From: Rhodoferax sp.
GTDB taxonomy: Bacteria > Pseudomonadota > Gammaproteobacteria > Burkholderiales > Burkholderiaceae_C
Assembly (NCBI RefSeq): GCF_030646845.1
Contig: NZ_JAUSLE010000055.1
Coordinates: 1-64,000, forward strand
DNA: 64,000 bases
Direction of reading: 5' to 3'
A model generated the notes under the pieces. It did not search any database. It worked only from the letters and a program-made list of their open reading frames with translations, and was not told the DNA's origin. The position numbers and the translations under genes were made by a program. Numbering within the stretch: position 1 is the stretch's first letter; each line of letters begins with the position of its first letter. This document shows, piece after piece, positions 33,080 through 42,350 of the stretch.

Positions 33080-34647
33080 TTTCTGAAGAGTTAGTCAATC
33101 TCTCACGGCTGCAGTTTGCTGCCACGGCCATGTACCACTTCCTGTTTGTACCACTCACCATCGGCATGGTGTGGCTGCTGGTGATCATGGAAAGCGTCTA
33201 TGTCATGACCGGCAATGTGATTTGGAAGGACATGACCCGCTTCTGGGGCAAGCTGTTCGGCATCAACTTTGCGCTGGGGGTAACCACCGGCATCACGCTT
33301 GAATTCCAGTTTGGCACCAACTGGGCCTACTACTCGCACTATGTCGGCGACATCTTTGGCGCGCCGCTGGCGATTGAGGGGCTGATGGCCTTCTTCCTGG
33401 AGTCCACCATGATCGGCCTGTTTTTCTTCGGCTGGGACCGCCTCAGCAAGACCCAGCACCTGCTGGTGACGCTGCTGATGGCGGTGGGCACCAACCTCAG
33501 CGCATTGTGGATCCTGATTGCCAATGGCTGGATGCAGAACCCGGTGGGCGCCGAGTTCAGCTACCTGACCATGCGCATGGAGATGACGGATTTTTGGGCC
33601 GTCGTGTTCAACCCCGACGCACAGGCCAAGTTTGTGCACACCGTGTCGGCGGGTTACGTGACCGGTGCCATGTTTGTGTTGTCCATTTCCAGTTGGTATC
33701 TGCTGAAAAAGCGCGATGTGGCGTTTGCCAAACGGAGCTTTCGCGTAGCGGCTGCCTTTGGTCTGGCCTCGGTGCTGAGCGTGATCGTGCTGGGGGATGA
33801 ATCCGGCTATACCGTGGGAGAAGCACAGCAAACCAAAATGGCCGCGCTGGAAGCCATGTGGGAAACCAAGCCGGCACCGGCTGGGCTGACCCTGGTGGCC
33901 AGCATCAACGAGGCGGAGCAAAAGAACGACTGGGAGATTGAGATTCCGTGGGTCATGGGTTTGATCGGTACGCGCTCCCTAACCAAGGAAATCCCGGGCA
34001 TCCACGAGATCAAGGCCAAGAACCATGAGCGCATTTTGCGCGGCATCGTGGCTGTGAATGCACTGGACGCCCTGCGTGCCAATCGCAATGACACGGTGGC
34101 CAGGCAAGTGTTTGAAGGTCATAAGGCTGACCTGGGCTTTGGCTTTCTGCTGAAAAAGTATGTGGCCGATGTGAACCAGGCCACGCCCGAAATCATTGCC
34201 CGCGCCGTCGATGACACCGTGCCGCGCGTTATCCCCATGTTCTGGGCCTTTCGCATCATGGTGGGGCTGGGTTTTGCGATGCTGCTGCTGTTTGGCCTGG
34301 CGTTCTGGAGCACGCTCAAGAGCGCCTGCATGCAAAGGCCCTGGCTGCTCAAGTGGGCGTTGTGGATGCTGCCTGCCCCCTGGATTGCCTGTGAGTTGGG
34401 CTGGTTTGTGGCGGAGTATGGCCGCCAGCCCTGGACGATTTACGGTGTGCTGCCCACCCACATGAGTGTGTCCACCCTGAGTGTCAATAGCCTGTATGGC
34501 TCATTGGCCGGCTTCATCGGTTTCTACACGGTGTTGCTGGTGGTCGAGATGTATTTGATGGTGAAGTTTGCGCGCATGGGGCCTGGCAGTCTGGGCACCG
34601 GCCGCTACGACAACGAGGCGATTCATCACGCCGTCGCACCCGCCTGA
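33076..34647 (+). CDS. cydA: Cytochrome bd ubiquinol oxidase subunit I
   Basis: 523 residues from a GTG start. CydA carries haems b558, b595 and d and the quinol site. The first helix LSRLQFAATAMYHFLFVPLTIGM contains the His ligand; the GRQPWTIYGVLPT motif is present near the C-terminus. The quinol loop (residues ~255-350) is long. AAAGGAG precedes the start. A high-affinity oxidase for low oxygen; together with cydB, cydX and cydP a complete enzyme is encoded. Confidence 0.95.
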   Translation: MISEELVNLSRLQFAATAMYHFLFVPLTIGMVWLLVIMESVYVMTGNVIWKDMTRFWGKLFGINFALGVTTGITLEFQFGTNWAYYSHYVGDIFGAPLAIEGLMAFFLESTMIGLFFFGWDRLSKTQHLLVTLLMAVGTNLSALWILIANGWMQNPVGAEFSYLTMRMEMTDFWAVVFNPDAQAKFVHTVSAGYVTGAMFVLSISSWYLLKKRDVAFAKRSFRVAAAFGLASVLSVIVLGDESGYTVGEAQQTKMAALEAMWETKPAPAGLTLVASINEAEQKNDWEIEIPWVMGLIGTRSLTKEIPGIHEIKAKNHERILRGIVAVNALDALRANRNDTVARQVFEGHKADLGFGFLLKKYVADVNQATPEIIARAVDDTVPRVIPMFWAFRIMVGLGFAMLLLFGLAFWSTLKSACMQRPWLLKWALWMLPAPWIACELGWFVAEYGRQPWTIYGVLPTHMSVSTLSVNSLYGSLAGFIGFYTVLLVVEMYLMVKFARMGPGSLGTGRYDNEAIHHAVAPA

Positions 34648-34659
34648 AGGAGATCACAA

Positions 34660-35796
34660 GTGTTTGACTATCCAACCCTCAAAATCATCTGGTGGCTGCT
34701 CGTGGGTGTGCTGTTGGTGGGCTTTGCCATCATGGACGGGCACGACATGGGCGTGGGCACCTTGCTGCCCTTTGTTGGCAGGAGTGACCTGGAGCGCCGC
34801 GTGGTCATCAACACCGTGGGGCCGCACTGGGACGGCAACCAGGTGTGGTTCATCACCGGTGGCGGTGCCATATTTGCGGCTTGGCCACTGGTGTACGCCA
34901 CGGCGTTCAGCGGGTTTTACTGGGCCATGCTGGTGGTGCTGTGGGCCTTGTTTTTTCGACCGGTGGGGTTTGACTATCGCAGCAAAATTCACAATGCGAC
35001 CTGGCGCAGCACTTGGGACTGGGGTCTGTTCATCGGCGGTTCTGTGCCACCGCTGATCTTTGGCGTGGCGTTTGGCAACTTGCTGCAGGGCGTACCGTTT
35101 CAGTTTGACCAATACCTTGTGTCCACCTACACCGGCAGCTTCTGGCAGTTGCTCAACCCCTTTGCCCTGCTGGCCGGTGTGGTGAGCAGCGCCATGATCA
35201 CGATGCACGGCGGCGCCTATCTGGCGCACCGCACGGAGGGGGTGATTCAGGCACGCGCTGTCAAGGGTGCGATTGGCGCGGCCATGGTAATGGTCATGGC
35301 CTTCGTGGCTGCCGGCGTCTGGCTTCAGAGCATTGACGGCTACCGCATCACGTCTGCCATCAACCCGTCCGCCTTGCCTGACCCCATGAACAAGACGGTG
35401 GTGCGCGAGGCCGGGGCCTGGATGGCCAACTATGGCCGCCAGCCTTTGCTGTGGGTATTGCCTGCATTGGGTGTGCTGGGAGCGCTCATGGCGGCGATGC
35501 TGCTGTTGGTGCGCCGCACACTCACGGCCTTTGTTTCGTCGTCCCTGGCACTGGTGGGTGTGATTGGCACGGCGGGTGCTTCCATGTTCCCTTTCATCAT
35601 GCCGTCCAGCTCCATGCCAGCAGCCAGCCTGACGGTGTGGGACAGCGTGTCAAGTCACCTGACGCTCGGCATCATGTTCTGGGCCACGATGATTTTCATG
35701 CCGCTGATCGTGCTCTACACCTCCTGGGCCTACAGCGTGATGCGCGGCAAGGTGACGGCTGCGTACGTGAGAGAAAACGATCATGCCGCTTACTGA
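34660..35796 (+). CDS. cydB: Cytochrome bd ubiquinol oxidase subunit II
   Basis: 378 residues, eight to nine helices, starting MFDYPTLKIIWWLLVGVLLVGFAIMDGHDMGVG as in E. coli-type CydB. Conserved blocks are NTVGPHWDGNQVWFITGGGAIFAAWP and FPFIMPSS. AAGGAG precedes the ATG. It stabilises the haem-bearing CydA. Follows cydA by 12 bases. Confidence 0.95.
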   Translation: MFDYPTLKIIWWLLVGVLLVGFAIMDGHDMGVGTLLPFVGRSDLERRVVINTVGPHWDGNQVWFITGGGAIFAAWPLVYATAFSGFYWAMLVVLWALFFRPVGFDYRSKIHNATWRSTWDWGLFIGGSVPPLIFGVAFGNLLQGVPFQFDQYLVSTYTGSFWQLLNPFALLAGVVSSAMITMHGGAYLAHRTEGVIQARAVKGAIGAAMVMVMAFVAAGVWLQSIDGYRITSAINPSALPDPMNKTVVREAGAWMANYGRQPLLWVLPALGVLGALMAAMLLLVRRTLTAFVSSSLALVGVIGTAGASMFPFIMPSSSMPAASLTVWDSVSSHLTLGIMFWATMIFMPLIVLYTSWAYSVMRGKVTAAYVRENDHAAY

Positions 35797-35845
35797 TTAC
35801 GAACCGATCAACACCGCAGTCTGAACACTGCAGAAGGAACATCAC

Positions 35846-35959
35846 ATGTGGTACTTTGCCTGGATTCTTGGAGTGGGCTTTGCCGTTCTGCTGGCAATTC
35901 TGAACGCCATGTGGGGCGAAAACGAAGAGGCCCGTGCGCAGGCACGCCAGGAGGAATGA
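35846..35959 (+). CDS. cydX: CydX small subunit of cytochrome bd
   Basis: 37 residues: MWYFAWILGVGFAVLLAILN is the transmembrane helix with the YFAWILG signature, followed by AMWGENEEAR and a charged tail. GAAGGAAC precedes the ATG. Needed for stable bd oxidase in E. coli; lies between cydB and ybgE as usual. Confidence 0.93.
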   Translation: MWYFAWILGVGFAVLLAILNAMWGENEEARAQARQEE

Positions 35960-35962
35960 GCC

Positions 35963-36283
35963 ATGGTGACGCCGGTGCAGATATCGACAGACCATGACGA
36001 TCAGGATGAGCCCGCGTTGCAGGACCGGGCCAGCATTCATCTGCCCAGCCTGAGCGTCGCGCTGGCCATCATGCTGGTGGGCAGCATCTATCCCTTGTTG
36101 TTCGCGGATGTGAATGGCAAGGCTGACCATGGTTTGGCCATGGCGCTGTTTTGGGCGATGAGCGCCGGGTTGGTGCGCGGTGTGGGTTTTGTGCCGCGTG
36201 CCCGGCTTTGGCGCTTGATGTTTTCAGGCTGGTCTTGTTCGGCGGGACTGGTCTTGGCGGCTTGGCTGCGCTGGGGAGTCTGA
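35963..36283 (+). CDS. ybgE: cyd operon YbgE-family protein
   Basis: 106 residues with three hydrophobic segments (SVALAIMLVGSIYPLLFAD, LAMALFWAMSAGLVRGVGFVP, RLMFSGWSCSAGLVLAAWLRW). The RGVGFVPR motif and its place right after cydX identify the YbgE family. Starts three bases after the cydX stop, with AGGAGG upstream. Accessory role in bd oxidase expression or assembly, not defined. Confidence 0.85.
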   Translation: MVTPVQISTDHDDQDEPALQDRASIHLPSLSVALAIMLVGSIYPLLFADVNGKADHGLAMALFWAMSAGLVRGVGFVPRARLWRLMFSGWSCSAGLVLAAWLRWGV

Positions 36284-36284
36284 G

Positions 36285-36935
36285 GTGTATTTCCGCATTC
36301 TTCATGATGAGGGCAGCGGCGAGCTGACCTATGTGCTGGCCGACCAGGATGCCCGTGAGGCGGTGCTGATTGACCCGCGCGGGCGTGACTTGCCTGTGCT
36401 TGCCGCCCTGCTCGCCGAGCGCGAGTTGCGCTTGCGCTGGGTGCTGCGCACCCACCACCACGACCACCTGAAGCCCGACGAGGTCGCGCTGCTGGGTCGG
36501 CTGGGTGCACCGCTGGTTCAGGGTGACGCGGTGGCCAACGCCCGTTTCGCGCAGGACAACGAGATACTGCCGTTTGGGGATGAATTGATGCGGGTGCTGG
36601 CCACGCCTGGCCACACGCAGTCCTGCCGGAGCTTTGCCTGGCGCGACCGATTATTTTGCGGAGGCCTTTTGGCCGTGGATTCCTGCCCGCACCAGCCTCG
36701 CCCGGCTGCGCCCGAGGCCTTGTGGGACAGCGTTACTCAGCGCGTCTTTACCCTGCCCAACGAAACACTGCTGTTTGCAGGGCACGAACGCCGCGCCCGG
36801 TCAGTGAGCACCGTGCTGGAGCAGCGACGCTGGCACCCCTTCTTTGCCGGCCTGACCCGTGACGAGTTTTTGGCACACATGGCCGCCTTGCCCGCCAAGC
36901 CTGTGCCAAGCGTTGATTTGAAATCGCCGACCTGA
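36285..36935 (+). CDS. MBL-fold protein with degenerate metal site
   Basis: 216 residues from a GTG one base after the ybgE stop. It follows the persulfide dioxygenase (ETHE1) layout, but the first metal motif reads THHHDHLKPDE: one residue short of THxHxDH, so the ligands cannot line up as usual. The later VFTGDTLL segment is replaced by LFCGGLLAVDS, losing the bridging Asp. H110 (TPGHTQSC) and H167 (LFAGHERR) remain. Probably catalytically altered or inactive. Its position in the cyd operon suggests a respiratory role. Confidence 0.78.
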   Translation: MYFRILHDEGSGELTYVLADQDAREAVLIDPRGRDLPVLAALLAERELRLRWVLRTHHHDHLKPDEVALLGRLGAPLVQGDAVANARFAQDNEILPFGDELMRVLATPGHTQSCRSFAWRDRLFCGGLLAVDSCPHQPRPAAPEALWDSVTQRVFTLPNETLLFAGHERRARSVSTVLEQRRWHPFFAGLTRDEFLAHMAALPAKPVPSVDLKSPT

Positions 36936-36945
36936 AGCAATACCG

Positions 36946-38382
36946 ATGAACACTGAAGTGACAACACCCAAGAAAATTATCCCCATCGTCCCCGTAGAAG
37001 CAGACGAAGAATTGATCTCGCTGTACGCGGCGCACGAGAAGATCTATCCGCGCAGTGTGGCAGGCTTCTTCTCCAACTGGCGCTGGGGCATGGTGTTCCT
37101 GACCCAACTGGTCTTCTACGGCATGCCGTGGATCGAATGGGGTCAACGCCAGGCCATTTTGTTTGACCTCGGCTCCCGGCGTTTCTATATCTTTGGCCTG
37201 GTGCTGTATCCGCAGGACTTCATCTACCTCACCGGCATTCTGGTCATCTCTGCCCTCTCGCTCTTCCTGTTCACCGCCGTGGCCGGGCGCCTGTGGTGTG
37301 GCTATGCCTGCCCACAGACCGTGTACACCGAGATTTTTCTGTGGATCGAGAAAAAAGTGGAGGGGGACCGCTCCGCCCGCATGCGCCGCGACGGCCAAGC
37401 CCTGTCACTGGACAAGGTCTGGCGCAAAGCGGCCAAACACTTCTTGTGGCTGGCAGTCGCCCTGTGGACCGGCTTCACCTTTGTCGGCTACTTCACCCCC
37501 ATCAAGGAACTGGGCGTCGAGTTCCTGCACATGAGCATGAGCTCCTGGGAGGTCTTCTGGACCTTCTTCTATGGCTTTGCCACCTACGGCAACGCCGGCT
37601 TCATGCGGGAGCAGGTCTGCAAACACATGTGCCCCTATGCACGTTTTCAAAGCGCCATGTTTGACAAAGACACCCTGATCGTGACCTACGACGCCGAGCG
37701 CGGTGAACCACGCGGCGCCCGCTCACGCAAAGCCGACGCCAAGGCCTTGAACCTGGGCGCGTGCATTGACTGCACCCTGTGTGTTCAAGTCTGCCCTACA
37801 GGCATTGACATCCGAAAGGGGTTGCAATACGAGTGCATTGGCTGCGGCGCCTGTGCCGATGTGTGCGACACCGTCATGGACAAAATGGGCTATGAGCGCG
37901 GGCTGGTGAAATACACCACTGAGAACGCGATGAAAAACAAATGGACCACGGCGCAGACCTGGCGTCATGTCTTCCGGCCCCGTATCCTGATTTACACGAC
38001 CGTGCTGCTGGGCATTGTCATTGCCATGCTGGTCAGTTTGACGATGCGCACGCCGTTCAAGGTGAACGTGGTGCGTGACCGCGGTGTCATGGCACGCATT
38101 GTCTCGGGCGGCAAGATCGAAAACGTGTACCAGCTGCAGGTGATGAACGCCACTGAGGCCACCCAGAATTACAAAATCACCGTGACCGGGCTGCCCGGGT
38201 TGACGGTGACGTCCGACAATGTCGTGATGGTGGAGTCCACCCAGGCGCGTCGGCTGGCGGTTCGGGTGCAGGCACCGTTTGAGGCGGCAACACCAGGGCC
38301 CCACCCGATTCAATTTGAAATCAATTCTCTGGATTCCCCCGGTCAGCTGTCAGAAAAGTCGGTTTTCCTGATTCCCAAATAA
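36946..38382 (+). CDS. ccoG: CcoG (FixG/RdxA), cbb3 oxidase assembly factor
   Basis: 478 residues. Four to five membrane helices; WCGYACPQTVYTEIFLWIE is the family signature. Two 4Fe-4S motifs are CIDCTLCVQVCP and CIGCGACADVCD, and EQVCKHMCPYARFQ adds further cysteines. The C-terminal ~100 residues form a periplasmic Ig-like domain. CcoG reduces Cu for cbb3 oxidase assembly. The ccoNOQP genes are not in the window; it begins 10 bases after the MBL gene. Confidence 0.92.
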   Translation: MNTEVTTPKKIIPIVPVEADEELISLYAAHEKIYPRSVAGFFSNWRWGMVFLTQLVFYGMPWIEWGQRQAILFDLGSRRFYIFGLVLYPQDFIYLTGILVISALSLFLFTAVAGRLWCGYACPQTVYTEIFLWIEKKVEGDRSARMRRDGQALSLDKVWRKAAKHFLWLAVALWTGFTFVGYFTPIKELGVEFLHMSMSSWEVFWTFFYGFATYGNAGFMREQVCKHMCPYARFQSAMFDKDTLIVTYDAERGEPRGARSRKADAKALNLGACIDCTLCVQVCPTGIDIRKGLQYECIGCGACADVCDTVMDKMGYERGLVKYTTENAMKNKWTTAQTWRHVFRPRILIYTTVLLGIVIAMLVSLTMRTPFKVNVVRDRGVMARIVSGGKIENVYQLQVMNATEATQNYKITVTGLPGLTVTSDNVVMVESTQARRLAVRVQAPFEAATPGPHPIQFEINSLDSPGQLSEKSVFLIPK

Positions 38383-38401
38383 CATTTTTGAGTCCATCAA
38401 T

Positions 38402-38824
38402 ATGACAACTGAAGGCGCCATCACACCGTATGAAATCCTGGGCGGCGAGGCCGGCGTCAAGCGCCTCGTCCACCGTTTTTATGAACTAATGGACCAGCTG
38501 CCCGAGGCCCACACCGTGCGACAAATGCACCCGGAGAGTCTGGAGGGCAGCGCTACCAGCCTGTTCGAGTTTCTCTCGGGCTGGTTCGGCGGCCCGGCTT
38601 TGTACATCGCAAAGAAGGGGCATCCACGGCTGCGCATGCGCCATGCCCCATATGCGGTGGGTCCGGTGGCGCGTGACGAGTGGATGCTGTGTATGACGCA
38701 AGCACTGACCGAACAGGTGGCGGACCAAGCCGTTCGCGCCAGTCTGATCGCAACTTTTGCGCAGATGGCCAGCCATTTGCTCAATACTGCTGGCGATGCC
38801 AGCTGCGCCGGGCAGCTGAGTTAG
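38402..38824 (+). CDS. Group II truncated haemoglobin
   Basis: 140 residues, 2/2 globin fold. Family features: YEILGGEAGVKRLVHRFYELMD, FEFLSGWFGGPALYIAKKGHPRLRMRHAPYAVG with the proximal His in the HPRLRMRH stretch, and DEWMLCMTQAL. Such globins bind O2 or NO and may detoxify nitrosative or peroxide species. Placed after ccoG and the bd oxidase on the same strand. Confidence 0.9.
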   Translation: MTTEGAITPYEILGGEAGVKRLVHRFYELMDQLPEAHTVRQMHPESLEGSATSLFEFLSGWFGGPALYIAKKGHPRLRMRHAPYAVGPVARDEWMLCMTQALTEQVADQAVRASLIATFAQMASHLLNTAGDASCAGQLS

Positions 38825-38831
38825 CGCCGTC

Positions 38832-39710
38832 ATGCTGCTCACTGGCGCCCTGTTTCTGACGGCTGGATTGGCTCTGCGCGCTGGCGCCAATGTGTTGATC
38901 TTGCGTGGGCTGCGTGCGCCACGGCTCAAGCATCAAAGCACCCCTGCCGCTTTGGGACTGGCAGCCCAGTCCCTGCGATTGCCGGCCCCGGGTGGAAAAA
39001 CGCTGTTTGCCTGGTTTGTCCCGGTGTCCGATTCCGTCCGGGCGCCAGCGGTGGTGGTGATGCATGGATGGGGTGCCAACGCCAGCCTGATGTTGCCTGC
39101 GCTCGCGCCGTTGCATGCCGCAGGCTTTGGCGTGCTGCTGATTGACGCCCGTTGTCACGGCGACAGTGACGATGAACCCTTCACATCGCTCCCTCGATTT
39201 GCCGAAGACATTGAGGCCGGCCTTGACTGGCTGCAGGCGCAGCCTTGCGTGGACGGCCAGCGGCTGGCCATTCTGGGCCATTCCGTGGGGGCTGGTGCGG
39301 CGCTGTTGTGTGCTTCGCGCCGCGCGGACCTGCGTGCGGTGGTGAGTCTCAGTGCCTTCGCACATCCGCGCGAGGTGATGCGCCGGTATCTGGCCGAAGC
39401 TCGCCTGCCGTATACCGTGCTGGGATGGTATGTGCTGCGCCACGTGCAGCGTGTCATCGGCGCGAGCTTTGACGACATTGCTCCGCTGACCAGCGTGGCC
39501 CGGGTCCGCTGCCAGGTCATGCTAGTGCATGGCACCGACGATGAGACGGTGCCGTTTGAAGATGCGCGGCGTTTGCAGGCGGCAGGGCGGCCTGGCATGG
39601 TGCAGTGCATTGCGGTGGCGGGCGGGCATGATCCCAGCGATGCGCTGAAGGATCACTTCCCACAACTAGTCCAATTCCTGCAACATGCCTTCAGGCACTC
39701 AAACCCTTAA
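38832..39710 (+). CDS. Membrane-anchored alpha/beta hydrolase
   Basis: 292 residues. An N-terminal hydrophobic segment (LTGALFLTAGLALRAGANVLIL) may anchor it. VMHGWGANASLMLP is the oxyanion loop, GHSVGAGAA the nucleophile elbow, HGTDDETVPFEDAR holds the Asp and AGGHDPSDAL the His. Similar to the YqiA/BAAT-like or dipeptidyl-peptidase-like hydrolases. Begins seven bases after the globin stop. Substrate unknown. Confidence 0.82.
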   Translation: MLLTGALFLTAGLALRAGANVLILRGLRAPRLKHQSTPAALGLAAQSLRLPAPGGKTLFAWFVPVSDSVRAPAVVVMHGWGANASLMLPALAPLHAAGFGVLLIDARCHGDSDDEPFTSLPRFAEDIEAGLDWLQAQPCVDGQRLAILGHSVGAGAALLCASRRADLRAVVSLSAFAHPREVMRRYLAEARLPYTVLGWYVLRHVQRVIGASFDDIAPLTSVARVRCQVMLVHGTDDETVPFEDARRLQAAGRPGMVQCIAVAGGHDPSDALKDHFPQLVQFLQHAFRHSNP

Positions 39711-39752
39711 CATACGCCCTCCATCCCCATTACTTGCTTAGGAAGGATTCTG

Positions 39753-40133
39753 ATGAAAACTGCTCACGATCTGGTCATCGCTGCCAAGTCCCGAATTCAA
39801 GAAATACCTCTGGCTGATGCCGAGCAGGCTATCCGCGAAGCAGACGTTTTGCTTGACGTCCGCGAGGCCGAAGAATACGCCGCGGGTCACCTGCCCGGTG
39901 CCATTCATGCCTCGCGCGGCATGCTGGAGTTCAAGCTCAGCAATAGCCCGGAACTCAGTTCGCGGGACTTGAAAATTGTGCTGTATTGCAAGACCAGCGG
40001 GCGCGCCGCGTTGGCTGCTTGCGCCCTGCACGATATGGGCTATTTGAATGTCAAGTCCATTTCCGGCGGTTTCGATGCCTGGGCCGGCGCCGGCAAACCG
40101 ATTGCAAAACCCGTCCTGCCGACCTTCGAGTAA
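39753..40133 (+). CDS. Single-domain rhodanese
   Basis: 126 residues, one rhodanese domain preceded by ~25 residues. VLLDVREAEEYAAGHLPGAIHASRG and the active loop C-K-T-S-G-R in VLYCKTSGRAALAA. AGGAAGG precedes the ATG. Cytoplasmic. Likely thiosulfate or persulfide sulfurtransferase; fits the sulfur theme but is not in an operon with sox. Confidence 0.87.
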   Translation: MKTAHDLVIAAKSRIQEIPLADAEQAIREADVLLDVREAEEYAAGHLPGAIHASRGMLEFKLSNSPELSSRDLKIVLYCKTSGRAALAACALHDMGYLNVKSISGGFDAWAGAGKPIAKPVLPTFE

Positions 40134-40230
40134 TCGCGCCAGACGCCGTGCAGGAGCCGGCCGCCTCATTATTTGCCACTGCTGCCGTGGCGCCGGTGCA
40201 GGTGCCAGAAAACTCTGAGGCGCCAGACGC

Positions 40231-42321
40231 TTAAAGCGCGTCCTTCTCGACCTCTACCAGACAGTCATAAAACGTGGGCCCCCGCCCCAGGTCGGTCAGT
40301 TTTTGACTGGTCACCTGGTTCACGTTCGTGCCGTCCAGGCCGAGCTTGCGCCACCAGACGCCCAGCCCGTTGACCACGCCAGGGCGGGCGCGCTTTGAGA
40401 TTTCAAGCTTGCAGCGGTACGCCCCGCGCTGGTTGAAGACGCGCACGATCTCGCCGCTTTGAATGCCGCGCGCTGCCGCGTCGGCGGCGTGCATTTCCAG
40501 CAAGGGCTCACCTTCGATGTCACGCAGGCTCTTCACGTTGACAAAGGTGGAATTCAGAAAATTCCGGGCCGGCGGGGAGATCATGGCCAGCGGGTACAGG
40601 GGGGACGAGCTGAACGCTTCGTGGTTGGGAACGTAGTCGGGCAGACCATCGAGGCCGCGTGCGGCCAGGCGAGCGCTGAAAAACTCGCATTTGCCGGAGG
40701 GTGTGGGAAAGTTGCCATGGGCAAATGGGGCCTGCGCCAGTGCCAGCGTGGCAAAGCCCTTGTCCAGCAACTCGTCAAAATTGACGGCGTCCCCGTAGGC
40801 CCTGCGGCACAGCGCCTGGTCGTCTTCGGCAAAACAGGCGTCGGTGTAACCCATGAGCCGGGCCAGCTCGCGAAATACTTGCGTATTGGGTTTGGCCTCG
40901 CCCAGGGGCGCAATGGCCGCACGGTTCAGCAGCACATCGGTATGGCCATAACTGGAGTGCACATCCCAGTGTTCAAGCTGGGTGGTGGCGGGCAGAATGT
41001 AGTCGGCGTAGTCGGCCGTATCGGTCTGAAAATGCTCCAGCACCACGGTAAAGAGGTCGTCCCTTTCGAAGCCCCGCACTACCCTGGCTGACTCGGGGGC
41101 AATCGCCACCGGGTTGCTGTTGTAGACGATCAGCGCTTCGATGGCCGGACCGAATTCAAGGCTGCTTGGGCGCAGCAGGTCGTCTCCAATGGTGCTCATG
41201 TTGATGGTGCGCGGCGCACGGCTGCCCAGCAGGTCGGGCCGTTGCATCGCCGCGCGATTGACCGGAAACAGGCCGGAACTGGACAGCAGCACACCGCCGG
41301 CGCGATGGCGCCAGGCGCCAATGAGCGCCGGCAGGGAGGCAATCAGGCGCGCGGCGTTGCCGCCGCCATGGACGCGCTGCATGCCGTAGTTCATGCGGAT
41401 CGCCGCCGGCTCATGGCTTGCCACGCAAGCGCCGTAGTCCCGCGCCAGGGCGCTTATCTGCTCAGGGCTGATGCCGCACACCTGTGCAGCCCGCTCAGGT
41501 GGCCACTGCAGGGCGCGCTCGCGCAGCAAGTCCCAGCCCAATGTGTGGCGGGCCAGATAGTCGTGATCGAGCCAGTCATGGGTGATGAGTTCATGCATCA
41601 GCGCCAGCGCCAAGGCGCCGTCGGTGCCGGGCAGCAGTGCAATGTGTTCGTGGCATTTATCGGCCGTTTCGCTGCGGCGTGGGTCAATGCAGACCAACCG
41701 GGCGCCGTTGCGCTTGGCCACCTGGGCGTAACGCCAGAAGTGCAGGTTGCTGGCGATCGAGTTGCTGCCCCAGATGATGATCAGTCTGGATTCGGCAAAA
41801 AATTCCACCCGCATGCCGACCTTGCCGCCCAGGGTATGGGTCAGTCCCTCGCCGCCGGCAGCGGCGCAGATGGTGCGGTCAAGGAGAGATGCGCCAAGCT
41901 TGTGAAAGAAGCGGGCCGACATGCTCTCGCCTTGCACCAGCCCCATGGTGCCGGCGTAGCTATAGGGCAGGATGGCTTGGGCAGCGTCTGGACTGCGACG
42001 CGCAATGGTGCTGAGTCTGGCGGCAATGTCCTGCAGTGCGCTGTCCCAGCTCACCCGCTCGAACTGGCCGGCGCCTTTGGGCCCCACTCTTTTGAGCGGG
42101 TGCAGGATGCGCTCCGGGTGGTAGGTGCGCTCGGTGTAGCGAGAGACCTTGGTGCACAAGGCGCCATCGGTGTGGGGATGGGCCGGGTTGCCCTGCACCT
42201 TGATGGCGATTCCGCCGGCCACAGTGGTGAGCATGGAGCAGGTGTCCGGACAGTCATGGGGACAGGCGCCCAACACCTGGGTGTGCGTGGTGTCGGGCAG
42301 AAGGGAGGATGTTGCGTTCAT
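40231..42321 (-). CDS. Molybdopterin-dependent oxidoreductase with N-terminal 4Fe-4S cluster
   Basis: 696 residues of the DMSO reductase superfamily. The N-terminal cluster motif is CPHDCPDTC..C (the fourth Cys in GALCTKVSRY). Mo-bisPGD binding segments include IIWGSNSIASN, CIDPRRSETAD and the C-terminal NQVTSQKLTDLGRGP. There is no Tat signal, so it is cytoplasmic. The start is set at ATG 42321; a longer open frame upstream runs antisense to ybhN. No partner subunits are adjacent, so donor and substrate are unknown. Confidence 0.88.
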   Translation of the reverse strand: MNATSSLLPDTTHTQVLGACPHDCPDTCSMLTTVAGGIAIKVQGNPAHPHTDGALCTKVSRYTERTYHPERILHPLKRVGPKGAGQFERVSWDSALQDIAARLSTIARRSPDAAQAILPYSYAGTMGLVQGESMSARFFHKLGASLLDRTICAAAGGEGLTHTLGGKVGMRVEFFAESRLIIIWGSNSIASNLHFWRYAQVAKRNGARLVCIDPRRSETADKCHEHIALLPGTDGALALALMHELITHDWLDHDYLARHTLGWDLLRERALQWPPERAAQVCGISPEQISALARDYGACVASHEPAAIRMNYGMQRVHGGGNAARLIASLPALIGAWRHRAGGVLLSSSGLFPVNRAAMQRPDLLGSRAPRTINMSTIGDDLLRPSSLEFGPAIEALIVYNSNPVAIAPESARVVRGFERDDLFTVVLEHFQTDTADYADYILPATTQLEHWDVHSSYGHTDVLLNRAAIAPLGEAKPNTQVFRELARLMGYTDACFAEDDQALCRRAYGDAVNFDELLDKGFATLALAQAPFAHGNFPTPSGKCEFFSARLAARGLDGLPDYVPNHEAFSSSPLYPLAMISPPARNFLNSTFVNVKSLRDIEGEPLLEMHAADAAARGIQSGEIVRVFNQRGAYRCKLEISKRARPGVVNGLGVWWRKLGLDGTNVNQVTSQKLTDLGRGPTFYDCLVEVEKDAL

Positions 42322-42350
42322 GGGCTTGGCGGTGGATGCGTGCCAGTATC

